Assembly (NCBI RefSeq): GCF_019469185.1
Contig: NZ_CP048264.1
Location: forward strand, 744,001 to 808,000
Reading direction: 5' to 3'
DNA from: Gilliamella sp. ESL0441
GTDB taxonomy: Bacteria > Pseudomonadota > Gammaproteobacteria > Enterobacterales > Orbaceae
DNA length: 64,000 bases
Shown here: positions 28,355 through 36,558 of the stretch, one piece after another
Position numbering within the stretch: the first letter of the stretch is position 1
How the letters are laid out: each line of letters begins with the position of its first letter
Notes under the pieces: model-generated
What the model saw: the letters and a program-made list of their open reading frames with translations, nothing else
Database searches by the model: none
What the model was told of the DNA's origin: nothing
Translations under genes and position numbers: made by a program

Positions 28355-28693
28355 ATGAAATTAGTGACTGTTGTGATTAAACCTTTCAAATTAGAAGAGG
28401 TCAGAGAATCACTTTCAAATATTGGTATCACTGGATTAACTGTTACAGAAGTAAAAGGGTTTGGGCGGCAAAAAGGTCATGCCGAACTTTATCGAGGTGC
28501 AGAATACACTGTTAATTTTTTACCTAAAGTAAAAATAGAGTTAGCGATCAGTGACGATCAGCTCGACGAAGCTATTACCACAATTTGTCAGGCGGCTTAT
28601 ACCGGCAAAATCGGTGATGGAAAAATTTTTGTTACGCCATTGATGCACGTTGTTCGGATCCGAACGGGTGAAACCGATGAATTAGCACTATAA
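28355..28693 (+). CDS. glnK: GlnK, PII nitrogen-signalling protein
   Basis: 112 aa PII protein. The uridylylated Tyr51 is present in RGAEYTVNF at the tip of the T-loop; the B-loop TGKIGDGKIFV and C-terminal RIRTGETDELAL match GlnK. It binds ATP/ADP and 2-oxoglutarate and, when not uridylylated, plugs the AmtB channel. amtB follows after 14 bases, and a sigma-54 promoter with an NtrC-like site precedes it, so it should be induced on nitrogen limitation. Confidence 0.96.
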   Translation: MKLVTVVIKPFKLEEVRESLSNIGITGLTVTEVKGFGRQKGHAELYRGAEYTVNFLPKVKIELAISDDQLDEAITTICQAAYTGKIGDGKIFVTPLMHVVRIRTGETDELAL

Positions 28694-28707
28694 ATAGGGA
28701 TAATATT

Positions 28708-29988
28708 ATGTTGAAAAAAGTAATTTTAGTGTTTGGATTATTGGTTTCTGGTTCAGTATTGGCTAATGAAGTTCCTATTGCTGATAAAGCAGATAATGGT
28801 TTTATGATGACTTGTACTGCACTGGTACTATTTATGTCTGTACCGGGTATCGCACTCTTTTATGGTGGATTATTACGTTCTAAAAACGTGTTATCCATGT
28901 TGTCACAAGTATTGGTTACCTTTTCATTAATCACCGTACTTTGGATAACGTATGGCTATACCTTATCCTTTGGTCAAGGAAATTGGTTTTTTGGTAATTT
29001 CGATCATTTTTTATTGATTGGTGTGAAGATAACGGACTTGTCGGGAACGATTTATGAGTTGATTTGGATCGCTTTTCAAGGCTCTTTTGCCTGTATTACC
29101 TGCTGTTTAATACTGGGGGCTTTTGCGGAACGTATTCGATTTTCAGCAGTATTAATTTTTATGGTAATTTGGTTTACATTCGCCTATATACCGATGGCTC
29201 ATATGGTTTGGGGCGGGGGGATATTAGGCGATGAAGGGTCATTAGATTTTGCTGGTGGTACGGTGGTTCATATTAATGCATCAGTTGCCGGATTAATTGG
29301 CGCCTATCTGCTCAAAAATCGTATCGGTTATAATCGTGAGCCCTTAAAACCTTTCAATTTACCTTATGTGTACTTAGGGGCAGCAATTCTTTATATTGGC
29401 TGGTTTGGTTTTAATGCGGGATCGGCAACACAAGCAGATGAGATTGCCAGTCTAGCTTTTATTAATACGGTTGCAGCAACGGCAGCGGCCGTTTTAGCGT
29501 GGACAATTGCCGAATGGGTGTTGCGAGGTAAACCATCATGTTTAGGCGCTGCTTCAGGGATCATTGCTGGATTAGTTGGCATAACGCCAGCCGCAGGATT
29601 TGTCGGCGTTGGTGGCGCAATGTTAATTGGTTTGATTTGTGGTTTTGCCGGTGTTTGGGGCGTATCTTCTCTTAAAAAAATGTTAAAAATTGATGACACC
29701 TGTGATGTATTTGGGGTACATGGCGTCTGTGGTATTGTAGGTTGTCTGCTAACTGGCATATTTACAGCAGAATCGTTAGGCGGTATTGGTTATGCTCAAG
29801 GCATGAATATGCTAAGCCAACTAGGAATCCAATTTTTGAGTGTGATTACCTGTGTTGTTTGGACAGCTATTATCGCATTCGTTGCCTATAAAATTGCCGA
29901 TTTGTCGGTTGGATTACGCGTATCAGAAGAGCATGAGCGGGAAGGATTGGATATCAATAGCCATGGCGAAAGTGCCTTTAACAGTTAA
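28708..29988 (+). CDS. amtB: AmtB, ammonium channel
   Basis: 426 aa with a cleavable signal peptide (cut near SVLA-NE) and eleven membrane helices. Family markers: ALFYGGLLRSKN, the Trp/Phe gate region, the pore histidine in YIPMAHMVWGGG and the second in FGVHGVCGIVG. It conducts NH3/NH4+ across the inner membrane as a trimer and is gated by GlnK. The gene is second in the nitrogen-controlled operon and is followed by a strong terminator. Confidence 0.96.
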   Translation: MLKKVILVFGLLVSGSVLANEVPIADKADNGFMMTCTALVLFMSVPGIALFYGGLLRSKNVLSMLSQVLVTFSLITVLWITYGYTLSFGQGNWFFGNFDHFLLIGVKITDLSGTIYELIWIAFQGSFACITCCLILGAFAERIRFSAVLIFMVIWFTFAYIPMAHMVWGGGILGDEGSLDFAGGTVVHINASVAGLIGAYLLKNRIGYNREPLKPFNLPYVYLGAAILYIGWFGFNAGSATQADEIASLAFINTVAATAAAVLAWTIAEWVLRGKPSCLGAASGIIAGLVGITPAAGFVGVGGAMLIGLICGFAGVWGVSSLKKMLKIDDTCDVFGVHGVCGIVGCLLTGIFTAESLGGIGYAQGMNMLSQLGIQFLSVITCVVWTAIIAFVAYKIADLSVGLRVSEEHEREGLDINSHGESAFNS

Positions 29989-30034
29989 TTTTAATTATTC
30001 TTTATATTTATCCTAACAAACTAACTTATTAAAT

Positions 30035-30062
30035 AAATTACAGGGTTGGTACCCTGTAATTT
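30035..30062. terminator. Terminator of glnK-amtB (bidirectional)
   Basis: AAATTACAGGGT, loop TGGT, ACCCTGTAATTT: a perfect 12-bp stem whose outer A/T pairs provide the tail in both directions. It serves amtB and can also stop the convergent gene ending at 30099. Confidence 0.88.
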
Positions 30063-30098
30063 ATTATACGTATTATTAATTATTGTTAAAACAGTTTT

Positions 30099-30578
30099 TT
30101 AATCATCCCAAAGCATAATGGCATTATCTTCAGTTAAGATTAAAGGTGGAGCAAACAAATGTTCTTTTATTTGTGTTGGGATCACATCAACATCACTTAG
30201 ATCAAGTTCAACATCTGGGTATACTTTAGCCATTTCTTTTAATCGAGTACCAAGTAATTCCTTTACTTTATTGGACTCTTTAGCCAAAGCTATCTCATCT
30301 TTTAGCATACCGATTTGTTTTTCATGATGTTCTGATTCAAATACTTCGCCAAATATAAATGAAAACTCTTTATTGTTACGAAAAGTATTTTTTTCGTTAT
30401 ACTCTTTTTCTTTATACTCTGTATGATGTAATTTAAGCTCCTTGATACGTAGTGCAATAATGTCATCAACGCAATCCGGATAATTTAATTTAGAATCTAA
30501 ATAGCTTAAAGTGTTTTGTTTAGTTACTGACTCACTGCTTTGTACTAATGTAAATAATGGTTTTTTATGTGTCTTCAT
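30099..30578 (-). CDS. Hypothetical soluble protein, unrecognised
   Basis: 159 aa, no family recognised. Highly charged (many Lys, Glu), no signal peptide or membrane segment. The middle part (about residues 45-120) is rich in KEK/EHHEKQ and should be helical, possibly coiled coil. The C-terminus becomes acidic and hydrophobic (LDLSDVDVIPTQI ... NAIMLWDD). A good AAGGAAG stands about eight bases before its ATG, which supports a real gene. It stands alone, convergent to amtB. Nothing nearby explains its job. Confidence 0.65.
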   Translation of the reverse strand: MKTHKKPLFTLVQSSESVTKQNTLSYLDSKLNYPDCVDDIIALRIKELKLHHTEYKEKEYNEKNTFRNNKEFSFIFGEVFESEHHEKQIGMLKDEIALAKESNKVKELLGTRLKEMAKVYPDVELDLSDVDVIPTQIKEHLFAPPLILTEDNAIMLWDD

Positions 30579-30966
30579 TCTATAACTTCCTTTCTATTTC
30601 AGGACAATAATATAACAATGTATCGGACAATGAAAAAAACGATTGTTACTTGTTTTCTGTGAATACTTTTTTAAGGTATTACAACAGTATTAAATAACTA
30701 AATTTCCAAATTTTTGTTAGTTTTTCCTTCATAACAAATTGTTTAAATGCTATTTAAGTTTGATAATTCAAATGACAAAACAATAATTTTTTGCTCAATT
30801 TTCTGTAAGCTTGCGCTTACACTTTTAACGCCTCCTTCTTAATAGCTTTAATTAAGTAGCTATAATTAAAATTAAATAAAAATCAATGCTAAATAATAAA
30901 AGTCAAATTGACTAAATTACTTCTAATGAGATAGTAAATCTGGATTTTCAATGATAAATAAACAAA
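30579..30966. other. Intergenic region with one hairpin
   Basis: 388 A+T-rich bases. TGTAAGC/GCTTACA with loop TTGC (30804-30821) is a perfect 7-bp hairpin that may end the leftward gene at 30967, though its T tail is poor (GAAAATTG). The promoter of the leftward gene at 30578 must lie here. No gene seen. Confidence 0.45.
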
Positions 30967-31398
30967 TTATTTATCAATAAAATGATAATTTTTAGCTTGG
31001 TAAAAGCTAAAACTAATTAATAATATCATTATAAAATATTTTAAATTTCTGAGTGCCCCATTAAAAATGACTAGATTTTTGAGTAATAAACGACTCAACA
31101 TGTTATATTGATAACAATTTTCAAGGGGTATTATTAATTTCGATTTGATAATATCATGTGGCTTAATAATTCCTTTTGTTACAGCCGCTTCCGGAAATGA
31201 TTTATATTGATAAGGAATACATCTTACTAATCTGTGATCAAAATCCATTACGCTTAATTTATTTACTACTAATGTAATATTTAGTTCTTCTTCGACTGTT
31301 ATTACATTAATTTCAAACCAATTCATTTTACCCAAATTTTTTTGGATAATACTTATATGGTGGTGTTGTAACAAATTTTCAAGGCCTGTAAATATCAT
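30967..31398 (-). CDS. Hypothetical protein with C-terminal hydrophobic segment
   Basis: 143 aa, no family recognised. A clear AAGGA eight bases before the ATG supports translation. The first 110 residues look globular (MNWFEINVITVEEELNITLVVN, a strand-rich part); residues about 115-135 (YFIMILLISFSFYQ) form one membrane-length hydrophobic stretch, followed by a short polar tail. It could be a tail-anchored protein. It is leftward, possibly the second gene after the small membrane protein at 31525-31866. Confidence 0.5.
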   Translation of the reverse strand: MIFTGLENLLQHHHISIIQKNLGKMNWFEINVITVEEELNITLVVNKLSVMDFDHRLVRCIPYQYKSFPEAAVTKGIIKPHDIIKSKLIIPLENCYQYNMLSRLLLKNLVIFNGALRNLKYFIMILLISFSFYQAKNYHFIDK

Positions 31399-31524
31399 AT
31401 TTTGTTCCTTGTATCATTTTTAATAAAAAAACATTTCATGTAGAAACAAGAGCAAATAACTCATTATTAAACGCTTCTTAAATATTATATTCATATATTT
31501 CAGTGTATTAAGAAACAATGACTT

Positions 31525-31866
31525 CTAATAATGCATAAAAATAATTTGGTGAAAATAAAAGAACTGACTGCAATATAGCTTTTTAAAAAAAATATTAATT
31601 TTAGTCTTGATATTGATATTAAAAGGAAAATTTAAAAACCGATTCATTATAATTTCTATTGTTCTAATGGTTATGGTATTGATTACTTCAACACAATTAG
31701 CATTGGTTATAATTCTAGCTATATTTGCATAAAAATTATTTGATATTACTAATCTTATCCATTTACTTATAGAATAATAGATGAAAAAATAACGTTTGAA
31801 ATTGATATAAACAAATAAGAATAACTCAATGATTAATAGTAATAAAATCAGTGTTAGCAAATTCAT
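31525..31866 (-). CDS. Possible small membrane protein
   Basis: 113 aa from the ATG at 31866 (a TTG at 31881 is in frame). Starts with a strong membrane helix (LLTLILLLLIIELFLFVYI), then a basic, aromatic region rich in Ile and Asn. No clear Shine-Dalgarno. Low-complexity A+T-rich coding of this kind can arise by chance, so the call is weak. If real, it is a single-pass inner-membrane protein next to another unrecognised gene. Confidence 0.3.
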   Translation of the reverse strand: MNLLTLILLLLIIELFLFVYINFKRYFFIYYSISKWIRLVISNNFYANIARIITNANCVEVINTITIRTIEIIMNRFLNFPFNINIKTKINIFFKKLYCSQFFYFHQIIFMHY

Positions 31867-32100
31867 ATTGTCCAATTTCAAAGCGGTTAAACATTGTTAT
31901 TATTAGATGTTTTTGATTATTATTTGACAAATGATAAATAAACAACTTAACATGAATTAAATTCATCCCAAAAAGTAATTTAAAGCCAACATTACTACTT
32001 TCTTCTAATTCTACCCGACATGAATGTTTGTAAATGTAAAGATGTGGCCCTAAAACTGCTAGTAAAAGTTTTAAAAAACGAAGTACAGGAGAAGTTACAG

Positions 32101-33036
32101 ATGTATGATGAAAATAATTATTTAACTCAAAATCGTATTATCAATCGTTACCAATTGGCAAAATTACATACCTTTGAGTCGGTAGCAAGACATCTTTCTT
32201 TTGCTTTAGCTGCTGAGGAACTTTGTATTAGTCCTAGTGCCGTTAGCCATCAAATCAATAAATTAGAAGATGAACTTGGATTTAAGTTATTCCAACGATT
32301 TCATAGACGTATTGAGTTGACCTATAACGGAAAAAATTTATTTAGTGCTGTAAAAAACTCACTACGTAATTTAAATCAAGAAATTTTGGGGATAACGAAT
32401 CAAGAAGCAGCAGGGACATTAACGATTTATGCAAAACCTTCATTTACTCAGTGTTGGTTAATACCTAAATTATCGGAATTTAATCGCCAATACCCATATA
32501 TTAGTTTAAATATTTTATCTGGAAATGAAGTAAGTAACTTCAATCGCCATCGTATTGATTTGGCCATCTATTTTGATGCTTTACGCTATGAGGAAATCGT
32601 TTATGATCATTTAATGAATGAGTCAATCGTTCCGGTTTGTAGTCACGCTTATGCACTGAAACAAGACTTATATGATAATGTTGAGAAATTAAATAACTGT
32701 ACTATATTGCACGATAGCCAAGCATGGGGGCATGACTCAATGTTAGAAGAGTGGAAAACATGGGCGAATAATTTTTCATTATCATTTGATTTTAACGATA
32801 TGCGGAAAATGATATTTGATCGTTCTGATTTAGCTGTATTGGCAGCGATTAATCATGCTGGAGTTGCAATGGGTAGAAAACAATTAATTACTAAATATTT
32901 AGAAACACAGGAACTTATCATGCCATTTCCACAAATGGAGTTTTTATGTAAACAAAGGTACTATATACTGAAACCACAAACCAAGTATAACCCTAAAGCA
33001 GATATCTTTATCCAATGGCTTAAACGCCATATTTAA
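32101..33036 (+). CDS. dsdC: DsdC-type LysR regulator
   Basis: 311 aa LysR-family regulator, the same length as E. coli DsdC. The HTH is in HTFESVARHLSFALAAEELCISPSAVSHQINKLEDELG; the effector domain keeps DsdC-like phrases TQCWLIPKL, IDLAIYFD, ILHDSQAWGHDS and FDRSDLAVLAAINHAGVAMGRK. DsdC activates D-serine uptake and deamination (dsdXA); those genes are not in this window, so the target here may differ. AGGAGA at 32087-32092 with eight-base spacing sets the start at ATG 32101; the frame is open back to 32020 without support. Confidence 0.82.
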   Translation: MYDENNYLTQNRIINRYQLAKLHTFESVARHLSFALAAEELCISPSAVSHQINKLEDELGFKLFQRFHRRIELTYNGKNLFSAVKNSLRNLNQEILGITNQEAAGTLTIYAKPSFTQCWLIPKLSEFNRQYPYISLNILSGNEVSNFNRHRIDLAIYFDALRYEEIVYDHLMNESIVPVCSHAYALKQDLYDNVEKLNNCTILHDSQAWGHDSMLEEWKTWANNFSLSFDFNDMRKMIFDRSDLAVLAAINHAGVAMGRKQLITKYLETQELIMPFPQMEFLCKQRYYILKPQTKYNPKADIFIQWLKRHI

Positions 33037-33075
33037 TGTAACCAATGATTTGAATATAAATTTCAAAAATTTCTA

Positions 33076-33104
33076 TTGATTTCGATAGTCGTTATGAGTA
33101 TTCT
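33076..33104 (+). promoter_or_regulatory. Sigma-70 promoter before the split membrane gene
   Basis: TTGATT (33076-33081), 17 bases, TATTCT (33099-33104). AAAGGA at 33128-33133 lies five bases before the ATG at 33139. Spacing is ideal for both elements. Confidence 0.6.
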
Positions 33105-33138
33105 TTTTAAAAAAGGATTTTTAGGATAAAGGAATATA

Positions 33139-33684
33139 ATGAACGCCAATCAAAGCCAATCTATAATTAAATTACCATTAATATTTATTGTTTTCTTAAT
33201 TTTACTAGACTTTTTTGTACCCATTTCTGTATCTTTCTTCACTAATCCTGAAGGAACTATAGATTCTTATTTTCAATATATAAAAGACAGTTTTAATTAT
33301 TTTATATTTTGTTTTTATTTTAATTTTGGTTTTTATATTTTATTTTTTGTCACCGCAATTTTGTGTTGTCAAACTTATCGTTTACATCTACTACGTCGAG
33401 ATTTGTGGCGAGTTCTTATAATTGCGACTGTTTTATTTGGGACATCACATAAATTAATAAATTTGTTATATGAACTGAAAATTAAATGTGATGATTTTAT
33501 CATCCATAATTTTTCATTTATATTTGATAAGTATAGAACTATAGGTTTAGGTGATTTTTTTAGATGGTTTATACGTTTAATCAGTTCTATTAACATATTT
33601 ACAGCAATTATATTTTTTATAAATTTGGTTTTTTATGTTTTTGCAAAAAAAAAATCTAAACCTAAGACAGACTTTTCAAGCTGA
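33139..33684 (+). CDS. Membrane protein, N-terminal half of a probably split gene
   Basis: 181 aa, unrecognised. About four membrane helices (near residues 12-32, 50-75, 87-105, 148-168), aromatic-rich, with KxYRLHLLRRDLWR between helices two and three. A good promoter and ribosome-binding site precede it. The last 12 residues (KKSKPKTDFSS) come after a run of ten A (33645-33654) and look like frame-shifted sequence. Removing one A joins this frame to the next open frame and gives a 339-residue protein with about eight helices. Function unknown. Confidence 0.6.
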   Translation: MNANQSQSIIKLPLIFIVFLILLDFFVPISVSFFTNPEGTIDSYFQYIKDSFNYFIFCFYFNFGFYILFFVTAILCCQTYRLHLLRRDLWRVLIIATVLFGTSHKLINLLYELKIKCDDFIIHNFSFIFDKYRTIGLGDFFRWFIRLISSINIFTAIIFFINLVFYVFAKKKSKPKTDFSS

Positions 33685-34159
33685 TCTTTTAGAAAAAAAT
33701 AAAATAAATTGTTTCAACTATTCTGTTCTCATGATCATTCCAAGTGCAATGTTTGTCATTATAAACAATTTTCAGTCATTACTAGATATTTTTCCTCACA
33801 AAAATTATCAATTATTGTTTATAAATATTTTTGGCTCACTCTTAACGATCTTAATACAATACCTAGTTACCTATTTTTCCGTATATAAAACTTTTTCAAG
33901 TATTGATTCATTAATAAACATTAAAAAATTAATTATAAGTATGCTTCTTTGTGTAACAATTTCAAGCTTTTTATGTGGTGTTTTACCTATTTGCATTTAT
34001 GAAATTATATTAAAAAATAAATTAAGAGCGTCCTATAAGAGTATCAATTTTGAAAATTTGAATGCAATAATCTTAGGATGTATTATATGTAGTTATTTAG
34101 TTGTGTCTTGCATCTTAAGTCGATATTTAGTTAAAAGAATATGTGTGGATAACTCTTAA
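33635..34159 (+). CDS. Membrane protein, C-terminal half of a probably split gene
   Basis: 174 aa frame overlapping the preceding one by 50 bases in another reading frame. About four membrane helices (near residues 30-48, 62-82, 97-120, 146-166). Neither the ATG at 33635 nor later ATGs have a Shine-Dalgarno, so independent translation is doubtful; the coding sense probably begins right after the A10 run as a continuation of the first frame. Stop TAA at 34157-34159 lies in the A tract of the terminator. No family recognised. Confidence 0.5.
   Translation: MFLQKKNLNLRQTFQADLLEKNKINCFNYSVLMIIPSAMFVIINNFQSLLDIFPHKNYQLLFINIFGSLLTILIQYLVTYFSVYKTFSSIDSLINIKKLIISMLLCVTISSFLCGVLPICIYEIILKNKLRASYKSINFENLNAIILGCIICSYLVVSCILSRYLVKRICVDNS
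33645..33654 (+). repeat. Ten-A homopolymer at the frame break
   Basis: GC followed by A10 and TCT. A loss of one A (A9) restores a continuous 339-codon frame from 33139 to 34159. Such runs are known slippage sites for polymerase during replication and transcription. Confidence 0.8.
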
Positions 34160-34187
34160 AAAAAGGCGTTATCATGCGCCTTTTTTT
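34158..34187. terminator. Bidirectional terminator
   Basis: A7-GGCG (34158-34168), loop TTATCATG, CGCC-T7 (34177-34187): perfect stem with T tails both ways. It ends the split membrane gene and the convergent eamA gene, whose stop codon lies in the loop. Confidence 0.9.
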
Positions 34188-35077
34188 AAATTTTTAAAAT
34201 TTAATAGTGTAATAGCTGAAAGAATAATAATCACTCCAATCCATTGCATTAACAAAACGGATTCTTTTAAATAAAAATAGGAACATGTTACCGCAACTGG
34301 AAGTTCTGCGGCTGAAAGTATAGCACTTAATGAAATGCCTATTTTGGGCATACCTACGGAAAATAAGAAAGGCGGTAAAACAGTGCCTAATAATGCCAGT
34401 AAAAAGCCTAACTGATAAAGAGGATCTAAAAGATTAAGTTTGAAAAAGAATAACGGTGGAAAAATTAAGAATGTAACAATGCAAGCACCTGTGATCATTA
34501 GAGCACTTTTTTCCAATGTTGGTAAATCGTTGCCAATATTACTGCTCGTTGTAATGAATAATGAATACATCAATGCTGCTAATAAGCCGAAAAAACATCC
34601 TGCCAAATTTAAACGAAACGTTTCATTAAGAATGCCTGCTGCTAAGCAACTCCCTACGATAATAATGCCAACTGTTACAATTTGAATAGAACTAGGACGA
34701 TTTTTAAATATAGCAAAATCAATAATAATGCTGATCCATAAATATTGCATTAGTAAAATGATAGCAATAGATGCCGGAACTAATTGAACGCACTGATAGT
34801 AACAAATACCGACTAAACCGGGAAAGACACCAACAATACATACTTTCCATTTTTTTGTTGATTGATGTTTTTTAGTTGATGAGTTTTTGGATTTCTTAAG
34901 GAATCTAACAATGATATGGATTCCCCATAAAATAAGCATACCCAAAAAACATTGTACACCTGTAATTTCGCCTAATGTATATCCAGCTTTATAAGAAGTT
35001 TTTACAATAGAGGAAAGTACCCCAAAGCTACATGCGCCTAAAAACACTAAAAAACCGCCTAAAAATTTTTCTTTCAT
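34172..35077 (-). CDS. EamA-family (DMT) transporter
   Basis: 301 aa inner-membrane protein with ten predicted helices in two EamA repeats: the first from FLGGFLVFLGACSFGVLSSIVK, the second from LNLAGCFFGLLAALMYSLFI to SAILSAAELPVAVTCSYFYLKESV near the end. Members export metabolites, amino acids or drugs; the substrate is not readable. The start is ATG at 35077 with a weak ribosome-binding site. An 18-base perfect palindrome 32-49 bases upstream may be its operator. Confidence 0.85.
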   Translation of the reverse strand: MKEKFLGGFLVFLGACSFGVLSSIVKTSYKAGYTLGEITGVQCFLGMLILWGIHIIVRFLKKSKNSSTKKHQSTKKWKVCIVGVFPGLVGICYYQCVQLVPASIAIILLMQYLWISIIIDFAIFKNRPSSIQIVTVGIIIVGSCLAAGILNETFRLNLAGCFFGLLAALMYSLFITTSSNIGNDLPTLEKSALMITGACIVTFLIFPPLFFFKLNLLDPLYQLGFLLALLGTVLPPFLFSVGMPKIGISLSAILSAAELPVAVTCSYFYLKESVLLMQWIGVIIILSAITLLNFKNLKKGA

Positions 35078-35108
35078 AGTTATATCTCAAAACTTTTAAC
35101 AACAATTT

Positions 35109-35126
35109 TGTCGATAATTATCGACA
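35109..35126. promoter_or_regulatory. 18-base perfect palindrome upstream of eamA
   Basis: TGTCGATAATTATCGACA is self-complementary over its full length, without a loop, so it is more likely a protein-binding site than a hairpin. The centre is 40 bases before the eamA ATG. Candidate operator; regulator unknown. Confidence 0.5.
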
Positions 35127-35135
35127 GACTAAAAT

Positions 35136-35159
35136 ACACAGGGTCAGACAACCCTGTGT
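35136..35159 (-). terminator. Probable terminator of the nucleoside transporter gene
   Basis: ACACAGGGT, loop CAGACA, ACCCTGTGT: 9-bp perfect stem. Read leftward the tail is ATTTTAG, moderately T-rich. It is about 100 bases past the stop at 35258. Confidence 0.65.
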
Positions 35160-35257
35160 TTCATTCTGTTCATTAAATTAATTATGATAATGAATACGAA
35201 TTGATTTGATTTAGATAATAAACATTTTTTTATAATCCATTATATTAAATGATTAAG

Positions 35258-36499
35258 CTACTGCTTAATTTGTTTATTGCTTATATGGTGATAGTTAAAA
35301 CTATAATAAAATAGGATAGCTAATATTAATGCATAAGATGCAAAAATTAGCCATATCATTTGCCAATCTTTAACTCCGTTATGAGTAAACATATCAACTA
35401 CAAATCCACTTAATATTGAACCTAAGTAAGCACCAACCCCATTTACCATGGTCATAAATAGACCTTGTGCGCTTGCACGTATACTTGATTTGACTTCTTT
35501 TTCAATAAATATTGAACCGGATATATTGAAGAAGTCAAATGCACAACCATAAACTATCATTGATAGCATTAATAAAACAAAACCAAGAGGTGTTGGATCA
35601 CCAAATGCAAACAGACCAAATCTTAAAGTCCAAGCTATAAGGCTTATCATTATCACTTTTTTAATCCCTAATTTTTTGAGGAAAAATGGGATAGTTAGGA
35701 TAAATGCAACCTCAGCCATCTGTGATACAGAAGATAAAATAGCAGGATATTGCGAAATTAAGCTATCTTTAAATTCAGGGATTTTATTAAAATCACGTAA
35801 AAAAGTCGTACCAAAAGTATTAGTGATTTGTAAAATAGCGCCAATTAACATTGCGAATAAAAAAAACACTGCCATTGTTGGTTTTTTGAAAAGTATAAAT
35901 GCGTCTAATCCTAATCGAGAATGCCATGATTGTTTTAGCATTTTATCGATAGTAATTTGGGGTAACGTTATACTGTAAATGACGAGTATAATTGATGCGA
36001 TGCTAGCGACATAAAGTTGGGCATGACTCTGTTCTAATTTTAGTAGACTAATTATCCACATTGCAATAATAAAGCCTACAGTACCAAATACCCTAATTTT
36101 GGGAAATGCTTTCATTGAATCAATATTATTATTATCTAAACAGTGATAACTAATCGAATTAGATAATGCAATTGTCGGCATAAATGCAAAAGCATTAGCT
36201 AACATGACCCAAAATAGGGGAGTAGAATGTGTGATTGATGCCGCATAAAAAAGTACAACCGCACAGATTGAATGGCATAGCATATATAAGTATTTAGGTT
36301 GCAAAAATTTATCGGCAATAATGCCAATAATACATGGCATTATTAATGCTGCAAGTCCTTTTGAACTAAATACAAATCCAATTTCGGCTCCAGTAAAGTG
36401 TAACGTGTTACTCATATACGAACCAAAAGTTACTAGCCAGCTTCCCCAAATAAAATATTGGAAAAACATCATTATTTTCAATCTATTGCTTATGTTCAT
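35258..36499 (-). CDS. nupG: NupG/XapB-type nucleoside:H+ symporter
   Basis: 413 aa major facilitator protein with twelve helices, matching E. coli NupG from the first residues (FFQYFIWGSWLVTFGSYM) to GDPTPLGFVLLMLSMIVYGCAFDFFNISGSIFIEKEV and IRASAQGLFM. NupG and XapB are close relatives, and the partner gene here (a purine nucleoside phosphorylase) makes an XapB-like role equally possible. AGGT eight bases before the ATG supports the start. It is second in a leftward operon, 59 bases after the phosphorylase gene. Confidence 0.9.
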   Translation of the reverse strand: MNISNRLKIMMFFQYFIWGSWLVTFGSYMSNTLHFTGAEIGFVFSSKGLAALIMPCIIGIIADKFLQPKYLYMLCHSICAVVLFYAASITHSTPLFWVMLANAFAFMPTIALSNSISYHCLDNNNIDSMKAFPKIRVFGTVGFIIAMWIISLLKLEQSHAQLYVASIASIILVIYSITLPQITIDKMLKQSWHSRLGLDAFILFKKPTMAVFFLFAMLIGAILQITNTFGTTFLRDFNKIPEFKDSLISQYPAILSSVSQMAEVAFILTIPFFLKKLGIKKVIMISLIAWTLRFGLFAFGDPTPLGFVLLMLSMIVYGCAFDFFNISGSIFIEKEVKSSIRASAQGLFMTMVNGVGAYLGSILSGFVVDMFTHNGVKDWQMIWLIFASYALILAILFYYSFNYHHISNKQIKQ

Positions 36500-36558
36500 T
36501 ACTGATACCTGATATAAAGTAAACCCTTAATACAACATCACAACAATAACAAAGTTAA

